Notes under the pieces: model-generated
What the model saw: the letters and a program-made list of their open reading frames with translations, nothing else
Told to the model about the DNA's origin: nothing
Database searches by the model: none
Program-made: the position numbers and the translations under genes
Shown here: positions 1-7,357 of the stretch, piece after piece
How positions within the stretch are numbered: the stretch's first letter is position 1
Layout of the letters: each line of letters begins with the position of its first letter
NCBI GenBank assembly: GCA_964387775.1
Contig: CAYLZO010000029.1
Span: 1 to 30,666, forward strand
Reading direction: 5' to 3'
Origin: CAYLZO01 sp964387775
GTDB taxonomy: Bacteria > Chloroflexota > Anaerolineae > JAAYZQ01
Length of the DNA stretch: 30,666 bases

Positions 1-297
1 GGGCGGGGGCTGGGTCGCCGGATCCGTCTCTGCCGGGGTTGGCGTCTCGGTCGGGTTGGGCCGGGCGGTGGCCGGGGACGTCTGGCTGGGCCGTGGCGTG
101 GTCTGCACGCGCTCTGAAGAGATCTGATCCCACAAGACCACGGCCGTGGCTTGCTTTGAGCGGACAAAGGTCTCGACGCCCAGGTCCACGTCTCTGCCAG
201 CCAGCACGCCCACGCCGACGGCGACCGCCACCCAGAAGATCAGGTTGAATGCAGCCAAGACCCCCAGGCAGGTCCAGCGAGATATCCGATTAGACAT
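1..297 (-). CDS. Membrane-anchored protein, N-terminal part, runs off the left edge
   Basis: The minus-strand frame is open from an ATG at 297 to the window edge (99 codons, no stop seen). Residues about 8 to 35 form one hydrophobic segment, read as an uncleaved signal anchor. A charged stretch follows, and from about residue 72 a Pro/Thr/Ala-rich linker typical of extracytoplasmic spacers. An in-frame TGA lies at 316-318, just upstream, so 297 is the first usable ATG; a GGAAAG lies about 13 nt before it, a weak ribosome site. It is downstream of the epimerase on the same strand, 87 bp away. I do not recognise the family, because the functional domain lies outside the window. The coding call is supported by the open frame, the membrane segment and codon use. 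Confidence 0.6.
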   Translation of the reverse strand, partial: MSNRISRWTCLGVLAAFNLIFWVAVAVGVGVLAGRDVDLGVETFVRSKQATAVVLWDQISSERVQTTPRPSQTSPATARPNPTETPTPAETDPATQPPP

Positions 298-384
298 TAG
301 GCACTTTTCTTTCCATCATCGCCTTCTTGGACGCTGCGGGTACTGCTAGGGTTCCATCCCTCAAAAACCTAGAACCAGGCATCG

Positions 385-1377
385 TCACAACCAACCGTTT
401 TCCAGATACCAGTCGGCCGTCTGTTGAACGGCCCTGTCCAGGTCGTATTGGGCCTCAAAGCCCAGCTCTCGCCGGGCCTTTTCCCCGGAGCAGAGCCAGA
501 AGCGGTGGCGCAGGTCCACGATCCGCTGGTCGTTGAGCAGCGCCGGCTCGCCCGTCAGCCGGCCCTGGAGCCGGGCCCACCAGGCCATCGGCGTCAGCAC
601 GGCCTCGGGCAGGGTGAGGTGCAGCGGCCGCCTGTCCAGCGCCCGGGCTATCGAGTCAGATAACTCTCGGTAGCTGTGGGCTGGCCCACAGCCAAAGTAA
701 GTCTGGCCTTTCGCTTCTTCAGACGCCAGGGCGCGCAGGAGCAGGTCGATCAGGTCGCGGACGTAGATGAGGCTGATCTGCCGCGGATGCCGGCCTAGTT
801 GTAGGCTCAGGCCGCGCCGGACGAGGTCGAAATAGGCGAAAAAGTCCCGGTCGCGCGGGCCAAAGACGGCCGAAGGACGGACGACCGTCAGCGGCAGCCG
901 GTCGGCCAACTCGCCCAGCGCCTGTTCGGCGGCCTGCTTGCTTTCGCCGTACCAGGTGACCGGCCGGGGTGAGTGCGTCTCGTCCACGACGTCACCGGCG
1001 CCCTGCGAGGGGCCGGCTGCCGCCTGGCTGGAGACAAAGAGAAAGCGCCACAGGCCGGGATTGGCCGCGAGGCAGGCCCGGGCCAGGGCCACGGTCCCCC
1101 CGGCGTTGACGCGCAGGAAGGCTTCCCTATCGAGGGCCCGGGTGAGGGCCGCGCAGTGGCAGACGGCGTCTATGCCTGTGCAGGCCCGGTGCAACTCTTC
1201 CTCGGCGCCGACGTCGGCGTAAGCCCACTCGACGGGCAGGCCCTCGACGTGCGTCAGGTCACTGGTGCGCCGCACCATGCACCGCACCCGGTAGCCTTTT
1301 TCCAGCAGGGCCTCGGCCAGGTGGGAGCCGATAAAGCCGTTGGCGCCCGTCACCAGGATCAGTTTTTCTCGTTCCAT
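385..1377 (-). CDS. NAD-dependent epimerase/dehydratase (extended SDR)
   Basis: A 330-residue extended short-chain dehydrogenase/reductase, probably acting on a nucleotide sugar or related substrate in the cytoplasm. The Rossmann glycine motif TGANGFIG is at residues 10-17, the active-site serine region VSS at 115-117, and the catalytic Tyr-x3-Lys (YGESK) at 143-147. Length fits the family (about 310-340). No feature fixes the substrate; UDP-glucose 4-epimerase-like and 3-beta-HSD-like members share these motifs. The start at 1377 has a poor ribosome site. A promoter at 1544-1572 would give a leader of about 160 nt with two hairpins. The plus-strand Nudix gene diverges from the same region. 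Confidence 0.9.
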   Translation of the reverse strand: MEREKLILVTGANGFIGSHLAEALLEKGYRVRCMVRRTSDLTHVEGLPVEWAYADVGAEEELHRACTGIDAVCHCAALTRALDREAFLRVNAGGTVALARACLAANPGLWRFLFVSSQAAAGPSQGAGDVVDETHSPRPVTWYGESKQAAEQALGELADRLPLTVVRPSAVFGPRDRDFFAYFDLVRRGLSLQLGRHPRQISLIYVRDLIDLLLRALASEEAKGQTYFGCGPAHSYRELSDSIARALDRRPLHLTLPEAVLTPMAWWARLQGRLTGEPALLNDQRIVDLRHRFWLCSGEKARRELGFEAQYDLDRAVQQTADWYLENGWL

Positions 1378-1425
1378 CAGGCCGAATCCATCGCCATCTG
1401 CTATGCGCTACCCCCAAAAAGCAAA

Positions 1426-1459
1426 CACCACAAGCCAGGCAGAGCCCGAGCCTGTGGTG
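1426..1459 (-). terminator. Attenuator-like hairpin in the epimerase leader
   Basis: Arms 1426-1435 and 1450-1459 pair at 9 of 10 positions, plus one G-U pair. On the minus strand the stem is followed by a T-rich stretch (TTTGCTTTTTG). A second perfect 7-bp stem with a 4-nt loop lies just upstream in the transcript (1469-1486). Both sit between the predicted epimerase promoter and its ATG, so the hairpin could terminate leader transcripts. The inference is structural only. Confidence 0.4.
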
Positions 1460-1543
1460 AATCATCGGCTACACCAGCCGGTGTAGTCCAGCCAAATTGC
1501 AAAAGAATCATCGACCATCGTTATGGGCAAGCATCACGCCGAA

Positions 1544-1572
1544 AGTGTAGCACAGGGTGGGGGTTTTGTCAA
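1544..1572 (-). promoter_or_regulatory. Predicted sigma-70-type promoter for the epimerase
   Basis: On the minus strand, -35 TTGACA (1567-1572), a 17-bp spacer ending in TGC, and -10 TACACT (1544-1549). The start is expected near 1537. The -35 box lies 16 bp from the divergent -35 box of the Nudix promoter. Confidence 0.6.
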
Positions 1573-1588
1573 AGGACTGGAGTGCACG

Positions 1589-1617
1589 TTGACAAACTGA
1601 CGGTTGCCTGCTACCAT
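1589..1617 (+). promoter_or_regulatory. Predicted promoter for the Nudix gene
   Basis: -35 TTGACA at 1589-1594, a 17-bp spacer ending in TGC, and -10 TACCAT at 1612-1617. The -10 overlaps the left end of the 1611-1797 palindrome, so the palindrome would form most of the roughly 210-nt leader. Confidence 0.5.
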
Positions 1618-1797
1618 TTCACTACCGGACACTTTTTCTGCCATGTGCTTCAGAATCACGGATTTACAGAAAAACGCGGATTGGATTCGTTGAATTGAGG
1701 CACAAAACTCGTCTACTTTGAAAAAATCCGCGCATTTCTGTCGATCCGCGGCTGTTCCTCCCGGCAACTATAAAAGTGTCCAGTAGCAAAGTTACCA
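1611..1797. repeat. Large imperfect palindrome, MITE-like
   Basis: Two nested inverted repeats. The outer arms are about 1611-1635 and 1772-1797, sharing the core AAAGTGTCC then GTAG. The inner arms are 1666-1682 and 1725-1741, matching 15 of 17, and the inner match continues more weakly outward. The whole stretch can fold as one long hairpin. It has no reading frame of its own and fills the gap between the divergent promoters and the Nudix start. The shape suggests a non-autonomous element relic; no target duplication was identified. Confidence 0.45.
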
Positions 1798-1837
1798 TAA
1801 CTGGCGGTAATTCAGACAACAATGCGAGGTGAACCCG

Positions 1838-2263
1838 ATGAAACGTGAGTATCCGTCGGCCCCGATTGTGGGCGTGGGTGTGATCATCCGCCGCGACGAC
1901 CGCATCGTCCTCGTCCGGCGGGCCAAGGAGCCGTTCAGGGGGCTATGGACCTTTCCCGGCGGCGCCGTCGAGCTGGGCGAGTCGCTACGCGATGCCGCGC
2001 GCCGCAAAGCCCGGGAAGAGACGGGCCTGGAGATTGAGGTGGGTGAGGTGGCGATGGTCCTTGACCGCGTGGTGTACGACCAAGCCGGCCGGGTGCGCTA
2101 TCATTACATCCTCGTAAACTATTTGGCGCGACCGATGGGCGGGCGGCTCCGGTCTGGCAGCGACGTGGACGGCGCGTGCTGGGCCGCCCTGGCGGACCTC
2201 GATTCGCTGGAGATGACGGAGAAGGCCGAGAAATTGGCCCGGCAGTTGTTGGCGCAGGCGTGA
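1838..2263 (+). CDS. Nudix hydrolase with altered Nudix box
   Basis: A 141-residue Nudix-fold protein. The family hydrolyses nucleoside diphosphates linked to another moiety, for example ADP-ribose or oxidised dNTPs, using Mg2+. I chose ATG 1838 because GAGGTGA (1827-1833) lies at ideal spacing; an upstream GTG at 1829 overlaps that site. The Nudix box runs from Gly42 to Leu64: Gly42, Glu48, Arg56, Glu60, Glu61 and Gly63 are present, but the glutamate normally following the arginine is Lys57 (codon AAA). In E. coli MutT that position (Glu53) is a catalytic residue, so activity may be reduced or altered. The gene is transcribed divergently from the epimerase, and its stop codon lies inside the first unit of a heptad repeat. 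Confidence 0.88.
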   Translation: MKREYPSAPIVGVGVIIRRDDRIVLVRRAKEPFRGLWTFPGGAVELGESLRDAARRKAREETGLEIEVGEVAMVLDRVVYDQAGRVRYHYILVNYLARPMGGRLRSGSDVDGACWAALADLDSLEMTEKAEKLARQLLAQA

Positions 2264-2285
2264 TGCGTGATGCGTGATACGTGAC
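2258..2285. repeat. Heptanucleotide tandem array (GCGTGAT)
   Basis: Three perfect copies of GCGTGAT and one variant (ACGTGAC) in tandem. The first copy contains the TGA stop codon of the Nudix gene. The period is exactly 7 bp, as in the other heptad arrays of this window. Confidence 0.85.
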
Positions 2286-2452
2286 GGCCGGTGCCCGCCT
2301 GAACCAGGATGAGGCAGACGTTGGTGCCGACGTTCCGGCTTGGCTCAGCGGAGTCCTTGCCGCCCATGCGCAGCCGCGACACGTCCACGCCGTCTTGCAG
2401 GCGGTTTTCCGGACCCGTCGCTCGACGGCAGCCGGCACCCTCGATCGGGGCA
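2286..2452 (-). other. Intergenic stretch, possible gene remnant
   Basis: No complete gene. On the minus strand one frame reads for about 55 codons with protein-like composition (it contains GVDVSRLRMGGKDSAE) and runs into the heptad array and the back of the Nudix gene. It has no convincing start or ribosome site. It could be the decayed C-terminal end of a gene, or chance. Confidence 0.2.
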
Positions 2453-2818
2453 TCAGCTCAAAGGGGGACGCAAGCCACGACGTACTGCCTCGTGCGTGGC
2501 TTGTGCTTTTCGGATCATCCCCTGACGGTATTCGTGCATTAGCTTTTCCAGCCGCTTGCGGCTTGTAGCATCGAGCCCACCTTCCCGATTAGCCGCCAGT
2601 AACTCGCTCAATTCCTCTTGTTCTTCTATTTCCATCTGCAAGTCGGCCAGAGCCAATACGTCCGTGTCCGCCAGCCACTCAACCGGGATCTCGACGGCCA
2701 TGCGGTCGATCCAGGTTGCCAGTACGTCTTCTACCGACTGTTGGCTCTGAGCCGCGAGACGCCTGGCGCTGTTCACAGCTTGTTCCGAGACTTCGATAAC
2801 CATCTGTCTGCCCATCAT
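2453..2818 (-). CDS. Small antitoxin-like hypothetical protein
   Basis: 121 residues, soluble and acidic in the middle, predicted largely helical. The opening residues (VIEVSEQAVNSARRLA) and the ending (RRGLRPPLS) match my recollection of a family of unnamed proteins common in cyanobacteria and Chloroflexota, often written next to PIN or HNH nucleases and treated as antitoxin-like. No toxin partner is visible here: the neighbours are ligA upstream and a non-coding stretch downstream. AAGGAG lies 4 nt before the first ATG and 7 nt before a second ATG, so either may be used. It has its own promoter at 2870-2898. The function is unknown. Confidence 0.75.
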   Translation of the reverse strand: MMGRQMVIEVSEQAVNSARRLAAQSQQSVEDVLATWIDRMAVEIPVEWLADTDVLALADLQMEIEEQEELSELLAANREGGLDATSRKRLEKLMHEYRQGMIRKAQATHEAVRRGLRPPLS

Positions 2819-2869
2819 GTCGCTCCTTTTCGTTCAAACAGGGCTGCAACCTTTGTCCTGCCCGCGCCC

Positions 2870-2898
2870 ATTGTAGCACAAGCATTCTGTGGCGTCAA
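2870..2898 (-). promoter_or_regulatory. Predicted promoter for the 2453-2818 gene
   Basis: On the minus strand, -35 TTGACG (2893-2898), a 17-bp spacer ending in TGC, and -10 TACAAT (2870-2875). This gives a leader of about 45 nt and makes the gene independent of ligA. Confidence 0.65.
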
Positions 2899-2958
2899 CG
2901 CGCTGGCGCAGGTGCCCATTGGTTGGGTTGTGAGAACGATTTCGCCGATGCTTCGCCC

Positions 2959-4986
2959 CTACCTGGCGACCATTGCCTGTAACCCCGCCTCGTCCAGCAC
3001 CGGCACGCCCAGCTCCTCTGCCTTGGCCAGCTTGGAGCCGGCCCGCTCGCCGGCGACCAGGTAGTCGGTCTTGCCGCTCACCGAGCCGGTCACCCGCCCG
3101 CCGTGGGCCTCGATGTAGGCTTTCGCCTGGTCTCGGCTCATGGTCGGCAGGGTGCCGGTGATGACAAAGGTCAGGCCGTCGAGCGGCTGTGGGCCTCGGG
3201 TCTCGGCCTGCTCGGCCTCGGTCCGCACGCCGGCCTTTTTCAGCTTTTCGACCACGGCCTGGTTCGTCTCGCGGGCGAACCAGTCGGTCACGCTGTCGGC
3301 CAGCTTGGGGCCGATGCCCGGAATTCGCTCCAGTTCCTCGACGGTGGTGGCGGCCAGCGCGTTGAGCGAGCCATAGTGGTCGACCAGCAGCTCGGCCACG
3401 GTGGCGCCCACGCCCTGGATGCCCAGCGCGTTCAGCAGCCGGGCCGGGCCGCGATCCTTGCTCTGCTCGATGGCGGACAGCAGGTTGTCCACTTTTTTCG
3501 GGCCAAAGCCCTCCAGCGGCAGGAGTTGGTCGGCGTCCAGGTAGTAGATGTCGGCCACGTCGTGCAAGAAGCCCAGTTCGACAAAGAGCTCGGCCTGGCG
3601 GATGCCAAAGCCCTCGATGTCCATCGCCCCCCGGCTGACGAAATGTTCCACGCCGCGCACCAGTTGGGCCGGGCAGGCGGCGTTGACGCAGTAGGTGGCG
3701 ACCTCGCCCTCGGGCCGCTCCACCGGCTGGCCGCAGGCCGGGCAGCGCTCGGGCATGTGCCACGGCTCGGTCTCGGGCGGGCGCAGCTCCAGCAGGGGGT
3801 AGAGCACCTGGGGGATCACCTCGCCCGCGCGCTTGACGACGACCATGTCCCCCTCGCGGATGTCGCGCTCGGCGACGTAATCGGCGTTGTGCAGCGTGGC
3901 GTTGCTGACGGTCACGCCCCCGATGCGGACCGGCTCCAGCTCGGCGGCGGGGTTCAGCGTGCCGGTCCGGCCCACGTTGACCACGATGCGATTCAGGCGG
4001 GTCACCGCCTCGGGGGCCGGGTACTTGTAGGCCACGGCCCAGCGGGGCGCGTTGCCCACCGCGCCCAGCTCCTCCTGGGTGGCAAAGTCGTCGACCTTGA
4101 TGACCAAGCCGTCGGCCTCGAAATTCAGCGTCTCGCGTACCTCTTCCCAGCCGACGACGTACTCGACCAGGGCGTCGAAATCGGTAAATCGTTGGTTCAG
4201 GTCGCTGACGGGAAAGCCCAGGTCCTTCAGGTAGGCCAGCGCCGCCCATTGGCTGCGCAGGATCGAGCCGCCCTCCTGCTCGACGACCTGGTAACAAAAG
4301 AGGCTCAGCGGCCGCGAGGCGGTGATGCCGGAATCAAGGACGCGCAGGCTGCCGGCGGCCGTGTTGCGTGGATTGGCGTAGGTCCGCTTGCTGGCGGCTT
4401 CCTGCTGGCGGTTGAAGGCCTCAAAGTCGTCGAGGGTGATGTATGCCTCGCCCCGGACCACAAATCGCTCGGGCGTGGGCTTGCCCCACTCCCGCTCGCC
4501 GGCCACGGGGATGCGCAGCGGCAGCTCGCGCACGGTGCGCAGGTTGGCCGTGATGTCCTCGCCGCGCAGGCCGTCGCCCCGGGTGGCGCCCAGGGTGAAC
4601 TGGCCGTCGATGTAATGCAGCACCACGGTCAGGCCATCGACCTTGGGCTCGACGACGTAGGCCGGCTCGCGGGCGTCGACGGGCAGGAGCTTGAGGAAGC
4701 GGTCGCGCCAGGCGCGCAATTCGTCGGGATCGAAGGCGTTTTGTAGGCTGAGCATGGGCGCCGGATGCTCGACGGCCGTGAACTCTTCCCGGACCTCGCC
4801 GCCGACCCGCTGGGTGGGCGAGTCGGGCGTGACGAGCTCCGGGTGGGCCGCCTCGAGTTCCTGCAATTCCCAGTAGAGGGCGTCGTAGGCGTCGTCGGAG
4901 ATCAACGGCTCGTTGAGCACGTAGTAGCGATAGTCGTGGTAGTTGATCTGTTTCCGGAGTTCTGCAATCCGTTGAGCTGCGTCCAT
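2959..4986 (-). CDS. ligA: NAD-dependent DNA ligase LigA
   Basis: 675 residues, the usual length for bacterial LigA, which seals nicks in DNA replication and repair using NAD+. The N-terminal Ia domain carries the YHDYRYYVL region (16-24). The adenylation motif KVDG is at 115-118 with Lys115 as the AMP acceptor. The OB fold follows, then a four-cysteine zinc site around residues 405-432 (CPAC then CVNAAC), helix-hairpin-helix repeats (about 440-580) and a C-terminal BRCT domain (about 595-675). All domains are present and in order. The start at 4986 has AGGAGG 8 nt upstream, with a promoter at 5037-5065. Confidence 0.98.
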   Translation of the reverse strand: MDAAQRIAELRKQINYHDYRYYVLNEPLISDDAYDALYWELQELEAAHPELVTPDSPTQRVGGEVREEFTAVEHPAPMLSLQNAFDPDELRAWRDRFLKLLPVDAREPAYVVEPKVDGLTVVLHYIDGQFTLGATRGDGLRGEDITANLRTVRELPLRIPVAGEREWGKPTPERFVVRGEAYITLDDFEAFNRQQEAASKRTYANPRNTAAGSLRVLDSGITASRPLSLFCYQVVEQEGGSILRSQWAALAYLKDLGFPVSDLNQRFTDFDALVEYVVGWEEVRETLNFEADGLVIKVDDFATQEELGAVGNAPRWAVAYKYPAPEAVTRLNRIVVNVGRTGTLNPAAELEPVRIGGVTVSNATLHNADYVAERDIREGDMVVVKRAGEVIPQVLYPLLELRPPETEPWHMPERCPACGQPVERPEGEVATYCVNAACPAQLVRGVEHFVSRGAMDIEGFGIRQAELFVELGFLHDVADIYYLDADQLLPLEGFGPKKVDNLLSAIEQSKDRGPARLLNALGIQGVGATVAELLVDHYGSLNALAATTVEELERIPGIGPKLADSVTDWFARETNQAVVEKLKKAGVRTEAEQAETRGPQPLDGLTFVITGTLPTMSRDQAKAYIEAHGGRVTGSVSGKTDYLVAGERAGSKLAKAEELGVPVLDEAGLQAMVAR

Positions 4987-5036
4987 CGGTTGGGCCTCCT
5001 ATCCTGGTCTCGGCAAGACGGGTCTATCGTGTCTCT

Positions 5037-5065
5037 ATTGTAGCATGGATCGGCCGCAAGTTCAA
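5037..5065 (-). promoter_or_regulatory. Predicted ligA promoter
   Basis: On the minus strand, -35 TTGAAC (5060-5065), a 17-bp spacer ending in TGC, and -10 TACAAT (5037-5042). The leader would be about 45 nt and includes the AGGAGG site. Confidence 0.65.
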
Positions 5066-5129
5066 AACTCTTCCAAATATGCTTGGGGCGAGTGCGTGCC
5101 CGCCGGCCGACGCTTCTGGCACTCGGCAA

Positions 5130-7058
5130 TTATTCCCGAAGGATCAGGGGCAGGAAAACGCGGCAGCCCGGCGTCTCCCAGATGCGGACCCGGGCCTGGT
5201 CTACGTAGCTGTCGTCGGCGTGGCGATAGAGTTCGAGGTGGTTGCTGGTCAGGGCCTGCCAGTGAGCGCCGTATTGGTACAGCCGCCCAAAGTAGAGGCT
5301 GTTGCCGCCGTAGGCGCGATGGTGCACGCCTACCGTGCCGTCGTCCTTGAATTGCAGATCGACCACCAGGCCGTCGGGGCAGGTTGCCAGGGCGTGATGC
5401 ACGCTGCGCACCGTGGTCATCGATTGCCAGCTCCCGGTGTAGTCGAACCGCTTGTTGGCCCAGATGCGGACCCGCACTGCGTCGACCAGGGAGGCGTCGG
5501 CCAGGCGCTTAACCGTAATCGTCGAATCGTTCAGCTCTTGCCAGTAAGCGCCCAGGGCCTGAGCCGTGGCCCCATTCTCAAAAAAAGTATCGCCGCCGTA
5601 GCGCCCGTGGTTGATGCCCTGCGGATAGGTGGCGACGTTGTCGTTGAATTGCAAATCGACCACGTAATCGTCAGGGTCGCCGCCCAGGTTGTGATCGAGG
5701 GGCAGGCTGCTGCCCATGTTCTGCCAACCGCTGTCATAGTCGGCGTCGGGCGCGATCCAGAGGCGCAGGCGCACCTCGTCGGCGGTGCGGTCGTTGCCAA
5801 AGCGATAGAGGAACAGGCTCTCATCGGTCAGGCTGTGCCACCACAGGCCGCTGTTGACGTGCTGGCTGCTGTCGTGGTCGTACCAGGTGTCGCCACCGTA
5901 GGACCATTGATTCACGCCCGCGCCGCTGACGCCGTCGGCGTCGGTGTCTTTGAACTGCACGTCCACCACGTAGGGATAGGTCGTGCCGCCCAGGCCGTGG
6001 GTCAATGTCTTACCCTGTCCTTGGCCGAAGGGGACCCAGCCGCTGTCGTAGTGGGGCCGGCGGCTGGCCCAGATGCGCACGCGCACCTGCTCGGCGGCCA
6101 GGTCGTCGGCGCCGCGCCGGACCTGGACCGTGTTGGCCGTCAGGTTGGTCCAGTAGGTGCCGCGTTGCTCGGGCGAAAAGCCCGAAAGCTCGTCGCCGCC
6201 GAAGCCCTTTTGATTCAGGCCCCAGGCGCCGTTCGTGTCGTTGAATTGCAGGTCCACTACAAAATCGTGCCACGGCCCGCCCAGGGCGTGGGTCAGATTC
6301 AGGACGTCGTCGATAGGCTGCCAGCCACTGTCATAGTCGGCGTCGGGCTGGCGCCAGATGCGGATGCGGACCTGGTCGGCGGCCGAAGCGTCGTCGTCGT
6401 TGCGCTTCACGCGGATGAAGGTCGGGTCGAGGTTGTGCCAGAAGGCGCCCTCGACCCGGCCCGAGCCCCAATCGTCGCCGCCCAGCCCCAGTTGGTTCAC
6501 CCCTTGAGCCGGGTTGCTGCTCAAGAACTGCATGTCCACCACATAGTCTTCGGGGTCGCCGCCCAGGTTGTGGGTCAGGGTCGTCTGCTCGCCGGGGTCG
6601 AGGTGCTGCCAGCCGCTGTCATAGTCGACGTCGGGCACAATCCAGATGCGGACCCGCACCGCGCCGGCGCCAGGATCGCTCAAGGTGCGGACCAGGGTGA
6701 TCTCCGTGTCGGTTAGGTCTTGCCAGTAGACGCCCCTGACCTTTTCGGCAAAGTCGGCGCCCAAGCCCCGATTGTGCACGCCCGCGTCGCCGGCCATCTC
6801 GGTGATGTCCCACAACTGCACGTCTACCACGTAATCGTCCGTGTTCCCGCCCAGATTGTGAAAGAGGGCTTTGGAGCTGTTAGGATTCATCTCGACCCAG
6901 CCGCTGTCGTAGGCCGGTGGGCCGTGGACGAGGCTACTGCTTGCTGATGAGGCCATGTCTTTGGGACTGGCCTGGATCGCGGGCGTCCAAAGGATGATCC
7001 CGATCAATGTAGCGAGTAGACTGTAGCAACGCCTCTGCCTGGCTCTTTGCTGTCTCAT
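5130..7058 (-). CDS. Secreted protein with six tandem YDSGW repeats and LPLILR tail
   Basis: 642 residues. Residues 1-31 look like a Sec signal peptide (basic start, hydrophobic core, AIQA-S). From residue 50 there are six tandem repeats of about 95-100 residues, each opening YDSGW (YTGSW in the last), then a His-x-LGG segment, a YVVDxQF strand, a GGD turn, YWxxL, and closing VRVRIW. The last repeat is the most diverged. The protein ends FLPLILRE, a tail shared with the unrelated small protein at 7358-7657. The repeats suggest beta-rich carbohydrate- or surface-binding modules; I do not assign a named family. It is the third in a run of secreted proteins on this strand, but a 300-bp gap with a terminator and hairpins precedes it, so it probably has its own transcript. 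Confidence 0.85.
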   Translation of the reverse strand: MRQQRARQRRCYSLLATLIGIILWTPAIQASPKDMASSASSSLVHGPPAYDSGWVEMNPNSSKALFHNLGGNTDDYVVDVQLWDITEMAGDAGVHNRGLGADFAEKVRGVYWQDLTDTEITLVRTLSDPGAGAVRVRIWIVPDVDYDSGWQHLDPGEQTTLTHNLGGDPEDYVVDMQFLSSNPAQGVNQLGLGGDDWGSGRVEGAFWHNLDPTFIRVKRNDDDASAADQVRIRIWRQPDADYDSGWQPIDDVLNLTHALGGPWHDFVVDLQFNDTNGAWGLNQKGFGGDELSGFSPEQRGTYWTNLTANTVQVRRGADDLAAEQVRVRIWASRRPHYDSGWVPFGQGQGKTLTHGLGGTTYPYVVDVQFKDTDADGVSGAGVNQWSYGGDTWYDHDSSQHVNSGLWWHSLTDESLFLYRFGNDRTADEVRLRLWIAPDADYDSGWQNMGSSLPLDHNLGGDPDDYVVDLQFNDNVATYPQGINHGRYGGDTFFENGATAQALGAYWQELNDSTITVKRLADASLVDAVRVRIWANKRFDYTGSWQSMTTVRSVHHALATCPDGLVVDLQFKDDGTVGVHHRAYGGNSLYFGRLYQYGAHWQALTSNHLELYRHADDSYVDQARVRIWETPGCRVFLPLILRE

Positions 7059-7145
7059 GACTCTGTCCTCCCTTGTCCTCCAACGATGGTCGCTTGCATT
7101 GTATCATAGGAGTTGTCCAAAAACAACTTTGTAGTTTTGCGGCTA

Positions 7146-7244
7146 GCCAGAAATCATCCTGAGCCTGTCGAAGGATGATTTCTGGCGGTTTCAGCGGCTG
7201 AGACCGCCAAAGCCATCCTGAGCTTGTCGAAGGAGGGCTTTGGC
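7146..7244. repeat. Three consecutive hairpins carrying TCCTGAGC-TGTCGAAGGA cores
   Basis: Hairpin 1: 15-bp perfect stem, arms 7146-7160 and 7172-7186. Hairpin 2: arms 7184-7194 and 7198-7208, one mismatch (G-U in RNA), 3-nt loop. Hairpin 3: 9-bp perfect stem, arms 7206-7214 and 7236-7244. The loops of 1 and 3 hold the same dispersed core that is found, in a variant, in the murB array at 24998-25093. This lies in the roughly 300-bp gap 7059-7357, which otherwise holds only the terminator at 7303-7337 and no gene. Confidence 0.8.
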
Positions 7245-7302
7245 TAGTATGGCCAGATACGAAGCCATTTATGAACGACCCCATAGATGGACCCTAAACG
7301 GA

Positions 7303-7337
7303 AATCTCCCCGGAGACGCCTGGCCTCCGGGGAGATT
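7303..7337 (-). terminator. Terminator after the small secreted protein
   Basis: Perfect 13-bp inverted repeat (7303-7315 and 7325-7337) with a 9-nt loop, 20 nt past the stop codon of the 7358 gene. On the minus strand it is followed by a short T-containing run (TTTCCGTTT), so it is an imperfect but likely intrinsic terminator. Confidence 0.65.
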
Positions 7338-7357
7338 GTCGGTGCAGGCACGGGATG

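Noticed and set aside
3103..4746. Long plus-strand open frame (547 codons) opposite ligA
   Set aside because: It is entirely antisense to a complete ligA with all motifs; the protein is low in structure-like sequence and rich in Gly/Ala/Val, typical of the mirror frame of GC-rich genes.
5079..6716. Long plus-strand open frame (545 codons) opposite the YDSGW-repeat gene
   Set aside because: It mirrors the repeats of the real gene and has no ribosome site or signal peptide.
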